From: Histoplasma ohiense
Lineage: Eukaryota > Ascomycota > Eurotiomycetes > Onygenales > Ajellomycetaceae
Assembly: GCA_017607445.1 (NCBI GenBank)
Contig: JAEVHH010000004.1
Span: 310,001-374,000 of the forward strand
Reading direction: 5' to 3'
Length of the DNA stretch: 64,000 bases
Shown: positions 35,557 to 45,596 of the stretch, piece by piece
How the letters are laid out: each line of letters starts with the position of its first letter
Numbering within the stretch: the first letter of the stretch is position 1
Notes under the pieces: model-generated
Seen by the model: the letters and a program-made list of their open reading frames with translations, nothing else
Told to the model about the DNA's origin: nothing
The model's database searches: none
Translations under genes and position numbers: made by a program

Positions 35557-36567
35557 GCCCCCCCAGCTCAGTGAATTTACCATCAATGAGATTGTACACC
35601 TTCTAAACAATGGTTATATGCCTGCTCAGATTGCACAGACCATTGAGTGCCATCTGACCACTGTATATCAAATTCAACAAAATATTCACTGCTTTGGAAC
35701 TGCTAGAAGTCCTCATTCAACATGGGGTGTAAAGCCAAAGATCACATCAGATATCTTGTCAGATTTGAAGGACTTTTTTGAGATATATTCAACTGCATAT
35801 CACAATGAGGCTGTCTGCTTTGTGAAGGATGAATTTGATGTTGATATCCATTCTCAATTGATATCTAGATTGTTGAAGAAACTGAATTTGACACAGAAGA
35901 AGGTGATTAATTATTGCAATTGTCACTTATAGAATCTGCTAATCTGTTCTATTTGATATAGGTTGAATCTGTGGTCAGTCAACACAACAAAGAACTTCAA
36001 GTTGAATGATATATTCAAGTTACTCAGTATCAATCTGATCAACTTATCTTTTTAGATGAGAGTGCTGTGAATGAATGTACTGCAGATCAATGATATGAAT
36101 GGTTAAGCAGAGGATTCTCTTGTTGTATTAGAAGGCTCTGTAAACAATTTCACAGATGATCAATCTTATCTGCAATAAGTGTTGATGAATATCTTGATTA
36201 TGATATATATCAGAGGTTCTATAATACAGAGAGGTTCAATGAGTTTGTACATGTCTGAATACTGCTCAAATGTCAATGAGATTATCACTACTTAGTGATG
36301 GATAATTGCTCTTCTCATCATTCACAAGCACTGTGAGATCTCTGCAGAGAAGCTGATATTGAACTTTTATTCTTACCTTCATATTCTTCTGATTATAATT
36401 CTATAGAGGAGTCATTTCACATGTTGAAAGAATGAATTAGAAGATACAGATGTCAGTTAGAGAATCAGTTTGATGAAGATTTTGAAGCCTTCTTGCATCA
36501 TGCAGTTGAGAACTTCATGAAAGAAGAAGATGCAAGAGGATATTTCAGATCTGCTCATATAGAATAG
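35555..36567 (+). pseudogene. Tc1-like DD34E transposase, inactivated by seven TGA codons
   Basis: Exons 35555-35902 and 35962-36567, separated by a 59 nt intron (GTGATT donor, CTAAT branch, TATAG acceptor); 317 residue positions. The N-terminus has two helix-turn-helix-like segments (FTINEIVHLLNNGYMPAQIA and HSQLISRLLKKLNLTQKK). The catalytic triad is readable: D in FLDESAVNE, D in VMDNCSSHHS, and E in YNSIEESFHMLK, with 34 residues between the last two, the Tc1 spacing. Seven in-frame stops occur, every one TGA and several at places where Tc1 proteins have arginine, so CGA to TGA decay is the likely cause. No TAA or TAG interrupts it before the natural TAG. Confidence 0.88.
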
Positions 36568-36623
36568 TATTGTAAAATCTAGAAAGATTCAGATTGCAAT
36601 TCAATTATGATGATATATAATAT

Positions 36624-38441
36624 CTAAGTTTCAAATTCAGAAGCAGAAGCAGTATGAGGTCTGCTGTCATCACTACAAACAGCAGATAAAGACAATTTAA
36701 TCTCTTTCAACTGTGACTGTCAGATAGAACTCTTTAACCCATTTCTTATTATCAAGAATATATCTATTTCAATATTCAACTGAACCATCTGCTCATTTGT
36801 CATTGTCTGTATATGATTCAGTTCAAATCCTTCATTCTGAATAATGCTCTTTGCAGTTAAAAGAGCTTCTGCTCTTCAAGATCTCTCTGTCATCAATCAG
36901 TTGAAGAACTCATCAATAAACAGATCTGCATGTTCACCAAACTGAGGGATTGAACTACTTCAAATAGAAGGCAGATTCAGATTTGATGGCAGGTTTGAAT
37001 TCAATGGCAGGTTTGGAATAGAAGACAGGTTCGGAATAGAAGACAGGTTTGGATTCAATGACAGATTCGGATTCAATAGCAGGTTTGGATTCAATGGCAG
37101 GTTTGGATTCAATGGCAGGTTTGGATTCAATGGCAGGTTTGGATTTGATGGCAGGTTTGGATTCAATGGCAGGTTTGGATTTGATGGCAGATTTGAATTC
37201 AGTCCTTCCATGCCTCCCATTCCTTCCATCATATATTTCATCACCATCACATTGATTATCTCACTTGAAGACACAATATTAGATGAAGGAGTTGAGGAAG
37301 GAAATATAACTGCTGACATCTGAGATGTCTGTATAGAAGGATTAGAAGTAGATATAGATTCACTTTTTCATTTCTTCTTCTTCTTTCTATTCATTAATCT
37401 TTTTGTTATCTTTCTTGAGAGATTTTTAACTGTTGCATGTTCACATTCAACATCATCTATCCAACTGGCAATCTCACTACTCAGGAGTTGAATATGAGTA
37501 TCATCAAAAACTATCCAACAAGTGCTCTGCTCAAAGTTATGACAATTCATCTTTTGACAACATCAGTGAGCAGTTATCTCACACTCAATCTGCAAAGAAT
37601 CATGCTCATTTGATCATTGATTTCAAGTCTTCTTCAGCTGCTGACTAGTGGCTGTGGATCTTGTACACATAGGCAGCAGCTTTTCATCATTGGATATTTC
37701 ATGAATTCAAGGAGATTTGACAGAACAATAGAGAGAGGATTTGACAGATGATGAGATTACTTCTTCTTTGACATCTAATGCTCTTTTTGATATCAATGTC
37801 TGAGTTGTTAATTGAGAATTCAACACTTCAATGAAAGCTGCAGAACTGTGTATTACAGAGGTGTTTGAGAATAGAGTTGAGATATCAAGAAGATTAAAAG
37901 AGATGATAATCTCAATGCTAAATTCACTCATCTTCTTCTTATATAACTTCTTCAGAAGAGTGATAATCTCTCTCCAATCTGTCTTCTTCTCAAGAGTGAT
38001 TTTGATTGAAGATTCATATTTGTTTGATGAGATGACTGCTATACAATTTGCAACTTCTATCTCCTTGCAGTTCTGCTTCATAACATACTCTTCAGCTATT
38101 CTTTTTGCAGTATATTGAATACAATAGAAGCTGACAGTTATATTATTTGTTGTGACATTCTGTAACTTGATCTTTATAGACTTCTTTATCTCATTGATAA
38201 TCACTCATTCATACAGTCTGAATGAGATCTCAGGCTCAGAGGTAGATGTTCATAGAAATCAAGGATTTTCTGACTGTGTCTTCTTCTTCTTCTTCTTCTT
38301 ATCCTCCTTCTCATCATCAGTTGGATTCTTGTCATTATCCAGAACATCCAGAACAGGTGGTTTGGGCAGATGAAGGTGAAGGATAGTTGGAGTCCCTTTA
38401 TGAGCTTGTGAGGCAGTAGAACAGTGGGTGTTGCGGGGCAT
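36624..38441 (-). pseudogene. Transposon second gene: 606-codon frame of unknown function, about twelve TGA stops
   Basis: The frame starts at ATG 38441 (MPRNTHCSTASQAHKG), at the inner edge of the right inverted repeat, and runs to TAG at 36624 with no TAA or TAG between. About twelve in-frame TGA codons break it. Visible in order: a proline-rich start, an acidic then lysine-rich tract, a hydrophilic central region (INEIKKSIKIKLQNVTTNN, then EKKTDWREIITLLKKLYKKK), a Cys/His-containing stretch (CCQKMNCHNFEQSTCW), an NP/NL hexapeptide minisatellite, and a C-terminal helical part (LLTAKSIIQNEGFELNHIQ). It does not look like a transposase, helicase or gag protein I know. It could be an accessory DNA-binding or regulatory protein of the element; that is only a guess from position. 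Confidence 0.65.
36967..37206. repeat. 18 bp coding minisatellite (NP/LP repeats) in the transposon second gene
   Basis: About twelve units of the type GGCAGGTTTGGATTCAAT. On the minus strand they encode repeats of six residues such as LPLNPN. Units differ by single bases. Confidence 0.88.
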
Positions 38442-38623
38442 ATTGACATATTTGATGATAAAGGTGTGTATTTGATGATAAAGGTGTGTATTTGGATGAA
38501 TTGGATGATATTTGAATGATTCTAGAGATACATGGATATTTTGGTTATTTTTGCGGTGTTTTGCTATTATTTTTCAGGGGGTGGCAGAAAATTCTGTTTT
38601 CGCAAGCTTTACGTCCGCCACAA
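38441..38623 (-). repeat. Right terminal inverted repeat
   Basis: About 183 bp, reverse complement of the left repeat, with two copies of the 20 bp unit instead of three. Outer CpGs match the left end, while inner CpGs are changed to CA or TG. Confidence 0.9.
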
Positions 38624-38625
38624 TA

Positions 38626-39924
38626 ACGGCCATGATAATAAACACCCACCTAAAAGTCAACACCCCACCTTGCGTCGCCCATCCCTCGAGCCAAGGCAAA
38701 ATTCAGGTCCTTCCCAGAAGATACCTGTCTGGCGTCTCCCGCCTACGCAGGAAGTCTACAAGATACCAACCACAGTTATCTCCACCCTCAACACCATGAC
38801 CAAAATGCTTCTTCCACTCTAGCCATGGAACTGGGCTCCGATATTGGCGACAACAAAGCCGTCGATGGTGGTTACATCGGGGCGATCCCGTCCAGCTTTG
38901 CGACTGAAGCGGCAAATGCGACTAGCGGTTACGACGGCCTGCTCCAACAAGCATTGAGAATCAGGTTATGTTGAGTAAATTGGTGTTGGCGCGGATGAAG
39001 GCGCTTGAGGAGGGATTTCGGAAGGTTATTTGGGAGGTCAAAGGATTGAGAAGGGAGGGTGGACATGATCGCGAAAGCGAATATGGGCGGGATAGGAGAA
39101 GGAGAAAAAGCTGGAATTTTTCGAAGAAGGGGGAGAGGGGCCGGCAGTGGTAACAGAAGTGTAGGGCGAACACCGAGATTAGGTCTGGTTCTGGTAATTA
39201 AGGTGTCTGTGATGGTCAAAGAGGAGGAAGATAGCCAAGCGGGAGTAAATATTCAGGGGCGGGTGGTTCGCTGTAATTAGTTTGAGCGTTTCGGCATTCA
39301 TCTACAGTAAGTATCGTGTCTGGTCCAGTCTGGCGTTACTTGGTGTTTTTTGTGTTTTTATGTCCTTAAATCCTGTTTAAAGAGGGTTCTGATCTGATAC
39401 GAGAGGATTGTAATTGGGACATCGGTATCATTTTTGTATTATAGATTTGATAGACTTGATCAGACAACTGTTTGGTCTCTTCACCTCGTTTTCCGTGGTA
39501 AGTCTCTGCATTGTATTTATATATGTACATGTACTTTACAGCGTGCTATCACATGGCATAGTAACTCATAGCAGAGAGGATGTAAAATTTTTGCTACTAT
39601 CCGAAGTGCATCATGAGGGACACCGCTCTCTCGATCCTCCATACACTGCTTCTCTTGCGATAACCCCCGCATTTCGCATCCGATTCCTGTCTTATGACCC
39701 TATCCACTAAAAGTGTCTTCCACACACAAAAATTTGGGTTTTTTGAATCCATTGATGCAATGTAAAATCGTATATCGTACAGATGACATCGAATTCACGC
39801 GATATATATAAAATCCCTGACACCCAACACCCACATCACGCCTAGATGTCGCATTCCGCCCTGTCATTCTTTCAACTTTCTCAATTTTCCTGTCTCTCGG
39901 TACACAACTTCCACACACATTCCC
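38626..39924 (+). other. Right flank of the transposon with possible coding remnants
   Basis: 1.3 kb without a gene I can name. One plus-strand frame is open from about 38665 to 38973 and contains AMELGSDIGDNKAVDGGYIG. A second frame, 38968-39153, begins MLSKLVLARMKALEEGFRKV and turns strongly basic. Both read more like protein than chance but match no family I know; they may be exons or remnants of one decayed gene. GTACATGTAC occurs at 39525-39534. Confidence 0.3.
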
Positions 39925-40236
39925 CTACCGATATTGCTCATCATGGAGCCTCTTTGCCTCCGCAACCTTCTGCTGCCTCATGCGATAAAGGGACATGGTA
40001 AACAGGCCTGCTCCAACGGAGGCAACCATAGCGTATAGGAAATGGCGGCCACTGTGGAATTGTGTAAGCTGAGGTTCAAACAACGAAAAGGGAGAACCCG
40101 ACGAAGCCCGGCGTGAGGACCTACGTAAACAGCTGCTGTGGAGGGCCGCGGGGTGGTGGGGGAGGGCGAGTGGCCATTCTTGTGCACGTCTGTTGGGTGT
40201 TATACCCGTTGACAACCACGGTGCGGGTATGGACAA
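39925..40236 (-). CDS. Small single-span membrane protein, probably mitochondrial (start unresolved)
   Basis: The frame ends at 39925 and is open to at least 40236 with no ATG, so the first exon or start lies upstream and was not resolved. The protein part reads ASSGSPFSLFEPQLTQFHSG, then one hydrophobic span (FLYAMVASVGAGLFTMSLY) and a basic tail ending VAEAKRLHDEQYR. An arginine/serine-rich leader followed by a single span suits a small inner-membrane mitochondrial protein. I do not recognise a named family. Its 5' side faces the R-SNARE gene. Confidence 0.5.
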   Translation of the reverse strand: MSIPAPWLSTGITPNRRAQEWPLALPHHPAALHSSCLRRSSRRASSGSPFSLFEPQLTQFHSGRHFLYAMVASVGAGLFTMSLYRMRQQKVAEAKRLHDEQYR

Positions 40237-40514
40237 AGATTATTTACGCCGGGTCCGTGACGCCAAGAAAGGATCGATTTCACGTGGTTGAAGGAGCGGA
40301 AGAGTTCCAAGGTTAGAAAACGCAATATATCAATCACCATCCTCTGAAGCATATGCGAGTCTTTGACACCCTGAAACACTTGGAACAAAACCGCAGGAAG
40401 TTGTTAACTACCTCGGAGTATTTAACTACTAACATCTCATTTGCCTCTTCTCTTCTCCATCCTCGACTCTTTCATCACTACTACTGGTAGATAAGCCAAA
40501 GAGAACAGACGAAG

Positions 40515-41343
40515 ATGGCTTCTTCATCGAAAGCTCCTAGCCCTTTACTCTAGTAGGTACCTCTGTCTAGCACACACACACACTCTCTCTCTCTCTTGTG
40601 CAATACGATGGAACTCCAGCTGACCATCAGGCAGTGCCTGCATCGCGCATAGAACCACCATTTTAGCCGAACACTCCTCCCCCGGCACTTCCTCCACCTC
40701 CGCATCCTCTCTCGCATCCATAATCCTCCCCAAAATCTCCCACCAAACACCGCAAAAGCTCACCTATACTCATGACCGCCTCTTCGTCCACTACATAGCC
40801 GACTCTCCCTCGGCTGCAGGCGAAAATGGCGAACTCACCTCGCACGCCCCGCTCAGCTACCTAGTCGTTGCCACCGCAGAACTAGGTCGACGCATCCCCT
40901 TCGCCTTCCTCCTCGAGATCCGTCGCAAATTCCTCACAACCTACAACCCAGAGAGCACCGACTTTAGCGCCCTGCCCCCCTACGGCTGTGCAGCCTTCAA
41001 CACACACCTCCGCGAGCTGCTGCAGACCTACAACACCGCCCCGCCAGCCGACTCGCTTGCCTCTGCGCGCAAGGAGATCGATAGCGTACGCGGAATTATG
41101 ACGGAGAACATCGAGCGGGTGCTGGAGCGTGGGGAGCGGATTGATTTGTTGGTTGATAAGACCGATCGTCTGGGGGGCAGCGCGCGGGATTTCCGTGTTC
41201 GAAGTCGTGGATTGAGGCGGCAGATGTGGTGGAAGAATGTTAAAGTGATGGCCTTGTTGGTCGTCGTCGTTGTGTTTTTGGTATATTTGTTTGGAGGGAT
41301 GGGGTGTGGGTTGCCTGCGTGGGGAAAGTGTTTTGGACGCTAG
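40515..41343 (+). CDS. nyv1: Vacuolar R-SNARE, VAMP7/Nyv1 type (longin + synaptobrevin)
   Basis: v-SNARE for fusion with the vacuole or endolysosome. Exons 40515-40552 and 40635-41343 (82 nt intron with CA and CT repeats), 248 aa. The intron restores LLYACIAHRTTILAEHSS, the first strand of a longin domain (about residues 10-140, with FVHYIADSP and LSYLVVATAELGRRIPFAFL). The SNARE helix follows, with the zero-layer arginine in ENIERVLERGERIDLLVDK, then a C-terminal anchor (VMALLVVVVVFLVYLFGG) and a short luminal tail. Filamentous fungi use this longin R-SNARE in place of the short yeast Nyv1, so the symbol is by function. Confidence 0.92.
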
Positions 41344-42522
41344 GATTATATTCCATAGATTTGGGACATTGATATCACCATGAGATATTCGTTGTCTTAG
41401 ATCTGTTGAGGGTGGAGGCTTTCTTTCTTCTTTCTTAGGTTTTTAGCTGGTTTTTATTTCTGGATTTGTATTTCCTATGCCTTTGATATGTCCTTTTTCT
41501 AGCCACAGAGCTTTTGTATTTGTATTTTTGCCGAGCGCGCAAGTTTTAATCCTTTCCTCTCATTGCTCTCATCCCTCGATGCTAGTATTTACATATACAA
41601 AATCAAAACTTTTTCGTTTATCTAGAAACCTATTTCTTTCAATCAGAAATTCTTAGTAACTGAATTTGGGGAGCGATTCCCGTTTGCAATGAAGGAAATA
41701 AATTGTTTAAAAACAGCTCACTGCGTATACATAATATACGTAGAATCGATGTCCCTCACTCTCAAACCTGTCTCCATCATCGATATAAACCGTAGGAACA
41801 AGTCTGCAGGCGAGATTTACCCACACCATCGCACAATACCCACTTCGTACTTAAGAATACAAAAGTGGAGTTTGATGTTTGGTGTTGTATAGGTCACTCC
41901 ATATACGCCAGCCGTATACCTCACTAAACCACCGAATAAAGATTATATCTTATGGTTTGCGAGGAGATAATACTGGCAAAGGTCATGCACTATTATGTGC
42001 TGTTACTATGAAAATGGATGGGTATTGGGGGTGGAGGCCCCCGGACGGAAAAGGATTTGAAATGGGAATGGTTCTTCAAGTCATTAAATTCTTTGGGGCC
42101 CGTTCTGGCATTTCTGATCGGTCGAGGCTCTGAAATGTTATGTCCACTGTTTGATTCGCATTGGACACTGAGGTGAGGGAATGGTTGCGCGAAGACCAAA
42201 GAAAAATAAAAACGACCGAAGCTGGAGAGACGAGTCAAACCAACCCACCACCCCGGCCAAGCTTGTAACTACAGACAATTAGAAGTCGTATAGTGTCTTG
42301 CTCTTATTTTTTTCTTCAACGTTCAGTCCATACAATATAGCATGAATCCACTCCACGCGCCAAGGAAATCCCATCCGGCCAATAAGTTGCGCAAAGTCAA
42401 AAAAGGTCCTTCTGCGTACAATCCCTCACCAATATGCATGCAAAGCAAGTTGGAGAGGAAAGGGGGGGGAAAAGAAAAGCAAAGAAAAAACCAGTATAAA
42501 CAATAGTTACGCCGTTTTTAAT
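41344..42522. other. Convergent 3' region (R-SNARE / rpl26)
   Basis: 1.2 kb, AT-rich, with no coding frame I can support. Confidence 0.5.
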
Positions 42523-43214
42523 TTAATTTCCCTTTGCAGCTGCCTTTGCTTCCCGGCCTTTACCCATTCGCTCGAGGATGTTCTCGCGGTCTTTGTCGAT
42601 CTTCAGTTTCGTGATGACAACCTTGGATGGGTGGATACCGATAGGGACGCTCTGGCCGTTTGACTTGTCGCGGGTGACGCGCTCGACGTGCACGACGTAT
42701 TTAAGGCGATATACGCTGGTGATTTTGCCCTCGCGGCCCTTGTTGGAGCCTCGGACGATGGTTACTTCGTCGTCTTTGCGGATAGGTATGGAGCGGACCT
42801 AGATTTTTGTAGCAGAATCAGCCCATGCCCTTTGTCCTTCTACTTTCGTTCCCATGTTCCTTTTCTTCTTTCTTCATAATTGGCTATTCTTATGTTCCAA
42901 AGTGGCCGTATCCATTTAGATTCATATCCGGATTCTAGGATCTCGTACATTGTGCTTTTCTCTCAGTTCCTTGCTCAACGGGGCGCTCATGATGACTCGT
43001 CGCTCACTGGAAGGGGCACTGAAGTGCGCCTTGCGCGACTTCCGCCGTGAAGAGGCAAGTTCTGTCGATAAGATAAATTGTCAGTCCCTCATTGACATAC
43101 GTAATAATACTTTGAATAAGGTCCAGCCATCCTCAGACTTCCGTAAAATAGCTCGGCCCCGATAAATCAAGCAGGGAAGAAGCAGTCGTACGCACCTCCG
43201 TTGACCTTTGCCAT
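42523..43214 (-). CDS. rpl26: 60S ribosomal protein L26 (uL24)
   Basis: Large-subunit protein near the polypeptide exit tunnel. Exons 43196-43214 (19 nt), 42949-43061 and 42523-42798, with introns of 134 and 150 nt, long for this window; 135 aa. Sequence order is typical: MAKVNGELASSRRKSRKAHF, RRVIMSAPLSKELREKHNVR, the KOW motif in KDDEVTIVRGSNKGREGKI, then VPIGIHPSKVVITKLKIDKD. The 5' intron close to the ATG is common in fungal ribosomal-protein genes. It shares a 493 bp intergenic region with the C2H2 gene. Confidence 0.96.
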
Positions 43215-43707
43215 TTGTGCAGATCTGAAGGGGGAAATGAGATCTGGCTCCGAGAGAGAGTGGGAGGAGATGGAGTTGTTCAATTATCGTCGTCGTTGGG
43301 AGTCGTCCGTCGTCAAGATTTCCGATCCGAAAATTGTGTGGGAGACTGTGGGTCAGCTGACTTGGTCTAGGGCTGGCTGACTCAGTCGTCTGCCAAGTTC
43401 ATTCCATTGAACGAACAACCAACAAAAGAGTAAACGATGAGGAGAAACACTTCAAGGAGATGTTTCGCGCTGCTGCCGCTAATTCTATTCTCGAAACCTG
43501 CATCGTGCTCACTTTGCGACCGAATCACCTATGCCGCAACCGCACAAACCCTCGCTTTTATCAATCGGATCAACCCTCCCGCATCTTGCTTCAACCGCCC
43601 CTCCCTTCTACCCCATGCCATACTCTGTGCAGTATCTCAAGATAGCTCTCAAGCTGTCGTTGGAGTTGTGAATTTTAGAAAAGAAATTCTAGCTATACCC
43701 TTTGGGT
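43215..43707. promoter_or_regulatory. Shared intergenic region of the rpl26 / C2H2 pair
   Basis: 493 bp between divergent start codons. It contains GGTCAGCTGACTTGG and GCTGACTCAG (about 43350-43385), E-box-like and AP-1-like strings, but I cannot assign a factor. Confidence 0.4.
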
Positions 43708-45562
43708 ATGTCGTACCAAGGATTTGGTTACTCTCCTTACCAGTACCTCCATGGTACCTCATACTCTTCCCTGCGCGAAATCCCTGTCACTCACCCTTCA
43801 TCAACTCCAAATACCCAGCCTTCAGCAGATCGAAGCTACGGGCAGCAGCAGAGTTATGAGTGGCAAGGGCAGAACGGTACAGATATATCAAGCCAAAGCG
43901 CACGGCCGCAGCAGGAGACTGAGAGCTGGCAGCCCTCAAGCAATCCATCCCCTAGCTACGGATATCAGCATCAACAACAAACGAACTATCATACTTCCAA
44001 TGCTGCACCGTCAATATCGCCGTCATTGTCATCGCAACAGGCCCAGCAGTCCCACCGGAGACAAAGCCAACTTATTTCACCAACTCTGAAAAGTATCCAG
44101 TATCCCTTGGAGCCCATTGCCATCCCCAACTCGGTGGATCCGGTGTCAACCGCTTCCCCTTCTGCAAACATGAGCTATGAGACGGATTCTCCAGTACAGA
44201 ATAGGTCAACGGCGATTGTTTCTCTACGAATTGACCGTCCAAATTCTTCTCAATCCTTAAGAACTACTGCTGCTCCAGCTATGACTTCTCTCTCTTCCAG
44301 CATTACCGCTCCTCGTGCCAATTCCCAGAGGCTGATGACTGGACCTGCTGGCTCCTCCTCAACATCGCATCCTTATAATTCAAGCCATGGGCCTCCTCGC
44401 TCCAATTTAGCGTCGCTAGGTCCCACAGTAATGTCCTCACCTTCAGCTCACCAGAGCCAGCCGTTTCGACAACAGAACGTTACTCCGCAGTCTAGTATAA
44501 CGTCAACACCATCGACCCAGTCAAACATACCTCGGAACCAACCCTCTTTATCCTACGCACCCCCCAAGCATTCTTCGTCCATGCTAGCCACGCCGTCAAC
44601 ATATTCTGACCGTTCAACTTCTCAAGAGCACCACGCAGCATACAATATTGTCAACACCTCTCAACAGCACCCTACCGTGTCACATGCCCAAAATACCCCA
44701 TCAAATCCCCCCCACATAAATTCTACCGCCGAATATCAAACGGCGAACCTAAGCCAATCACAATCACATCAGCCAGCTACGCCAAGCTATATCGACCCCA
44801 GTCAAATCTACAATCCGTATTACCAGGAATACCAGAAAATGAAAGCAGCACAGGCTGAAGCGGAAGCTGAAAGGCTGAAACAAAAACAGAAGGAAGACGA
44901 GAAACAAGGTGAAATAGAGAGTCAAAGGGAGGAAGAGAGACGGGTGCAGGTCGCGAGAGAGATAGTGGAGATGGAGGAAAATCAGAATCGAGCTACTGAT
45001 GCCAAAATTGACCGAAAGATAGACAGTGCAGTGACGTTTGCTGCCCACCCACATGCAGAGAGAACACAATCTGAAAGTTTCGCAGTAGCTAATCCATCCC
45101 CTTCGGAGACACATAAACGAAGTCGGAAACCAGTCCCAAAAACTAGGCTACAAGTTCCTAACGCCACCGATTCACGACAACAAAAACCTGGAAGTACCAT
45201 GAAACACCAACGTCGTCAGCGGAAATCGCAGATAAACCTTTCCCCTCCTCCGCCCGTCGGGGTGCCGGTGAGTGTCCCTCAAGCAGAGCTCGCGCCCACT
45301 GCTCCACCTAGCGAAAGTCAAAGTCAGACACTTTCAACGGCGGCCCAAACCCCAGGTGAAGGACGGCCTAGTGAAGATGAAGACTTGGAAATGAAATTGA
45401 TGTTGGAAAAAATGAAACAACTCAAATCCAAGGACCCGAGCAAATTCGCCAAGTTACTAAGCGGACTGGAAATGGTGAGTGAGGTCTCCATTTTGTCTTT
45501 CTCTCTCTCTCTCTTTCTCTCTCTTCTTTTCTTTTCTCTTCTTCTTTCTTCTTCTTCTCATA

Positions 45563-45596
<34 letters not shown>

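Larger units (their letters stand above)
35353..38623. mobile_element. Tc1/mariner-superfamily DNA transposon carrying two convergent genes
   Basis: A complete 3,271 bp element flanked by TA on both sides (35351-35352 and 38624-38625), the Tc1/mariner target duplication. Ends begin TTGTGGCGGACGTAAAGC and are inverted repeats of about 203 and 183 bp, near-identical apart from one extra 20 bp unit on the left. Inside are a DD34E transposase frame (+) and an unknown 606-codon frame (-) that meet tail to tail 56 bp apart. Both frames are broken by TGA stops only, and the interior has lost almost all CpG. It is twice the length of an ordinary Tc1 element because of the second gene. As it stands it cannot make transposase. 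Confidence 0.93.

Noticed and set aside
36967..37206. A CRISPR-like array
   Set aside because: Units are contiguous 18 bp tandem repeats without spacers, in frame, in a eukaryote.
43437..43859. An upstream start for the C2H2 gene at 43437
   Set aside because: That frame does not join the MSYQGFGYSPYQ reading frame and ends at 43859.
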